A stretch of DNA of 7,963 nucleotides from Clostridia bacterium (GTDB lineage: Bacteria; Bacillota; Clostridia; Oscillospirales; CAG-272), in the NCBI GenBank assembly GCA_017455945.1, contig JAFTLM010000399.1:1-7963 (forward strand). Reading direction: 5' to 3'. Shown piece by piece: positions 5,827-7,963 of the stretch. The notes under the pieces were generated by a model, which did no database searches, was not told the DNA's origin, and saw only the letters and a program-made list of their open reading frames with translations. The position numbers and the translations under genes are program-made. Each line of letters begins with the position of its first letter. Positions within the stretch are counted from its first letter, which is position 1.

Positions 5827-7212
5827 ATGCTTGAAATTTCAAAGAAAACCAACCTCTTGGAGCAGAAATCATACAAATATCAGCTCCAGGACGTAATAGA
5901 GCCCAATCTCTACCGAGACGTATATTCCTACACAGACGTTCCGCGTGTTCCCTTCAACCACCGCCGTGTGCCTATGGGAATGCCCGAGGAAATCTGGATA
6001 ACCGACACCACCATGCGTGACGGTCAGCAGTCGGTAGAGCCCTACACCGTAGAGCAGATCGTGGAGCTGTTCAAGCTTATGTCACGCCTCAGCGGTCCCA
6101 ACGGAATTATCCGCCAGACCGAGTTCTTCATCTACAGCAAAAAGGACAGAGAGGCTATTGAAAAGTGCCGTGAGCTCGACCTTAAATTTCCCGAAATCAA
6201 CACCTGGATAAGAGCCAGCAAGGAGGACTTCAAGCTTGCCAAATCCATGGGCATCAAGGAAACGGGTATTCTGGTCTCCTGCTCGGACTACCACATTTTC
6301 AAAAAACTGAAAATGACACGCCGCGAGGCGATGAACCTCTATCTTGAAACGGTTGCCGAGGCGTTTGAGTCGGGAATCCGCCCCAGATGCCACTTTGAGG
6401 ACATCACACGTGCCGACTTCTACGGCTTCGTTGTTCCCTTTGTAAACGAGCTCCAGAAGATGTCAAAGGACGCGGGAATCCCCGTAAAAATCCGTGCCTG
6501 CGACACAATGGGATACGGTGTTCCCTACACCGAGGTTGCCCTTCCCCGAAGCGTTCCGGGTATTATCTACGGTCTCCAGCACTACTCCGACGTGCCCAGC
6601 GAAATGCTTGAGTGGCACGGTCACAACGACTTCTACAAGGCTGTCGCAAACGCTTCCACCGCTTGGCTCTACGGTGCCAGTGCGGTAAACTGCTCGCTCC
6701 TTGGAATCGGAGAACGCACGGGTAACATTCCTCTTGAGGCAATGGTATTTGAGTACGCCTCTCTCCGCGGAACACTTGACGGAATGGACACCACGGCTAT
6801 CACCGATATCGCAAACTATTTCAAAACCGAAATGGGCTACGACATTCCTCCCATGACCCCATTCGTGGGCAAGAACTTCAATGTGACCCGTGCGGGAATC
6901 CACGCCGACGGACTTCTCAAGGACGAGGAAATATACCACATATTCGACACCAAGAAGATACTTAACCGTGCCGCAGGTGTAATGATCACAATGACCTCCG
7001 GTCTTGCGGGCATTGCGTACTGGATAAACGAAAACTACGGTCTTTCGGGCGACAAGGCGATAGACAAGCGCGACCCGCTTGTACTTGCACTCAAGTCGTG
7101 GGTTGACACCGAGTACGAAAACGGCAGACAGACTATGATATCCGACATCGAGGTTGAAGAAAAAATCAAAGAAAACACACACGACTCGGGCTTCCCCACG
7201 CTTCTTAGCTGA
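5827..7212 (+). CDS. HMGL-like acyl-CoA condensing enzyme, probable Re-citrate synthase
   Basis: A 461-residue enzyme of the homocitrate/isopropylmalate synthase superfamily, which condense acetyl-CoA with a 2-oxo acid in a metal-dependent Claisen reaction. Residues about 54-330 form the TIM barrel: DTTMRDGQQ (60-68, catalytic Arg64 and metal ligand Asp65) and HGHND (264-268, metal ligands His264 and His266). NVTRAGIHADG ends in the family's second-domain signature with His359. The protein lacks the leucine-sensing C-terminal domain of LeuA and is shorter than LeuA (usually above 500 residues). The conserved stretches around FFIYSKKDREA, HFEDITRADFYGFV and GIHADGLL agree, from memory, with the Clostridium kluyveri-type Re-citrate synthase group. 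That would make it the first step of the oxidative branch toward 2-oxoglutarate and glutamate. Homocitrate synthase is the main alternative. The ATG at 5827 is preferred, with AAAGGA at 5811-5816, because an in-frame TTG at 5764 lies inside the promoter. Confidence 0.8.
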   Translation: MLEISKKTNLLEQKSYKYQLQDVIEPNLYRDVYSYTDVPRVPFNHRRVPMGMPEEIWITDTTMRDGQQSVEPYTVEQIVELFKLMSRLSGPNGIIRQTEFFIYSKKDREAIEKCRELDLKFPEINTWIRASKEDFKLAKSMGIKETGILVSCSDYHIFKKLKMTRREAMNLYLETVAEAFESGIRPRCHFEDITRADFYGFVVPFVNELQKMSKDAGIPVKIRACDTMGYGVPYTEVALPRSVPGIIYGLQHYSDVPSEMLEWHGHNDFYKAVANASTAWLYGASAVNCSLLGIGERTGNIPLEAMVFEYASLRGTLDGMDTTAITDIANYFKTEMGYDIPPMTPFVGKNFNVTRAGIHADGLLKDEEIYHIFDTKKILNRAAGVMITMTSGLAGIAYWINENYGLSGDKAIDKRDPLVLALKSWVDTEYENGRQTMISDIEVEEKIKENTHDSGFPTLLS

Positions 7213-7223
7213 GAGGTGAAAAA

Positions 7224-7862
7224 ATGGAAAAAAGCATTTCCATGGCTGATATCGTATTTGAAAGAATAGAAGACGCCATTTTGAGCGGCGAATTTGCCGC
7301 AGGCGACGTTGTAAGCGAGCTTAAGCTCTGCAAAATGCTTGACGTCAGCCGAACACCCGTCCGCGAGGCACTGACCAGGCTCCGCCAGGAGGGGCTGGTA
7401 AAGGAAAGCGGCAAGGGTGCCATAGTGGTTGGCGTAAGCAAGGACGACCTGTTTGACATCTACGACGTCAGAATGAGAATTGAAGGACTGGCGGCGGCAA
7501 AATGTGCTTCGGTAATTACCGAAGAGCAACTTAAGGAGCTTGGAGAAACGCTTGAACTCCAGGAATTTTACACCGCCAAGAATCAGCCCGACAGCATCAA
7601 AAAGCTTGACAGCCAATTCCACGAGCAAATATATTCCTACTGCCAAAGCAGAACTCTTGAAACTCTGCTTTCCGAGCTTCACAGAAAAGTTAAACGTTAC
7701 CGCAAGACCTCGGTGTCAAACCCCGAGCGTGCGGTGCTGGCGGTAAAGGAGCACAGAGAAATTTTTGAGGCAATAGCCGCCCACAACGCGGTTCTCGCCG
7801 AAGAATTGGTGGAAAAGCATATCCGAAACGCAAAAGAAAGTATTTTAAAAGTATGTAGATAA
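7224..7862 (+). CDS. GntR-family transcriptional regulator with FCD domain
   Basis: A 212-residue DNA-binding regulator of the FadR subfamily. Residues about 8-70 are the winged helix-turn-helix, with the typical core ending SRTPVREAL (42-50) and the LRQEGLV that follows. Residues about 76-205 are the all-helical FCD ligand domain. Its expected metal-binding tetrad is present: Asp129, His133, His177 and His199. FCD domains of this type often hold a metal that helps bind carboxylate ligands, so an organic acid linked to the upstream enzyme (citrate, oxaloacetate or similar) is a reasonable but unproven effector. The gene starts 11 bp after the condensing-enzyme stop, with AGAGGTG (7212-7218) as ribosome binding site, so the two are co-transcribed. 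The likely operator is the inverted repeat at 5774-5793. Length is normal for the family and nothing is truncated. Confidence 0.9.
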   Translation: MEKSISMADIVFERIEDAILSGEFAAGDVVSELKLCKMLDVSRTPVREALTRLRQEGLVKESGKGAIVVGVSKDDLFDIYDVRMRIEGLAAAKCASVITEEQLKELGETLELQEFYTAKNQPDSIKKLDSQFHEQIYSYCQSRTLETLLSELHRKVKRYRKTSVSNPERAVLAVKEHREIFEAIAAHNAVLAEELVEKHIRNAKESILKVCR

Positions 7863-7900
7863 ATTGTAGTTTAGCGGCGGAGAGAACGGGGGAACGGGTC

Positions 7901-7918
7901 GCTTTTTTGCAAAAAAGC
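7901..7918. repeat. Perfect 18-bp palindrome after the GntR gene
   Basis: GCTTTTTTGCAAAAAAGC reads the same on both strands. GCGGAG (7877-7882) and CTCCGC (7918-7923) could form a longer stem around it. It lies between the GntR stop codon and the terminator and may be part of the termination region or of a dispersed intergenic repeat. No protein gene is seen from 7863 to the window end. Confidence 0.5.
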
Positions 7919-7923
7919 TCCGC

Positions 7924-7951
7924 AAAAAACCTTTCTGATGAAAGTTTTTTT
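7924..7951 (+). terminator. Intrinsic terminator of the citrate synthase-like/GntR operon
   Basis: CTTTC (7931-7935), loop TGAT, GAAAG (7940-7944) and then seven T (7945-7951). The upstream A-run (7924-7929) can pair with the T-run apart from one bulged C, so the structure is nearly symmetrical and could also act on leftward transcription. The stem is short and low in GC, so strength may be modest. Confidence 0.6.
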
Positions 7952-7963
7952 GATTGTTTTGTG

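Overview
The window looks like a chromosomal segment from an anaerobic Firmicute of the class Clostridia, probably an uncultured Oscillospiraceae-like or related gut/rumen lineage. The reasons are Gram-positive style lipoproteins with a Cys-20 lipobox, strong AGGAGG/AAAGGA ribosome binding sites, near-consensus sigma-A promoters in AT-rich spacers between moderately GC-rich genes, and a citramalate/citrate-synthase-like enzyme of a type found in Clostridia. The taxon is an inference; no marker gene is present. There are six complete protein genes and no tRNA, rRNA, insertion sequence or CRISPR array.

Left edge (1-315): no protein gene is supported. Positions 35-164 hold a cluster of perfect short inverted repeats. 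Immediately right of it, on the minus strand, is an exact consensus promoter (TTGACA-N17-TATAAT) that fires leftward into the cluster, so a small structured RNA or a structured leader is plausible. A separate rightward promoter at 252-280 serves the next genes.

Operon 1 (316-4184, + strand) encodes two secreted lipoproteins with the same architecture: lipobox, a shared N-terminal alpha/beta module resembling the non-catalytic N-terminal domain of some glycoside hydrolases, then a beta-sandwich segment. They differ in the catalytic head: an SGNH/GDSL esterase in the first, a NodB-type polysaccharide deacetylase in the second. Together they suggest surface-anchored removal of ester- and amide- (or O-)linked acyl groups from a glycan. 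A hairpin terminator follows.

Operon 2 (5598-4288, - strand) converges on operon 1. It encodes a short DtxR/MntR-family metal-dependent repressor and a ribokinase, 6 bp apart, with the kinase's ribosome binding site inside the last codons of the regulator. Its promoter lies at 5652-5680.

Operon 3 (5827-7862, + strand) diverges from operon 2. It encodes an HMGL-like Claisen-condensing enzyme, best read as a Re-type citrate synthase, and a GntR/FCD regulator. A 20-bp inverted repeat containing the core TTGTATACAA overlaps the -10 element and start point of its promoter, so feedback repression by the GntR protein, perhaps sensing a carboxylate, is the simplest model. A second palindrome of the same form lies 62 bp upstream. 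The window closes with a palindrome and an intrinsic terminator.
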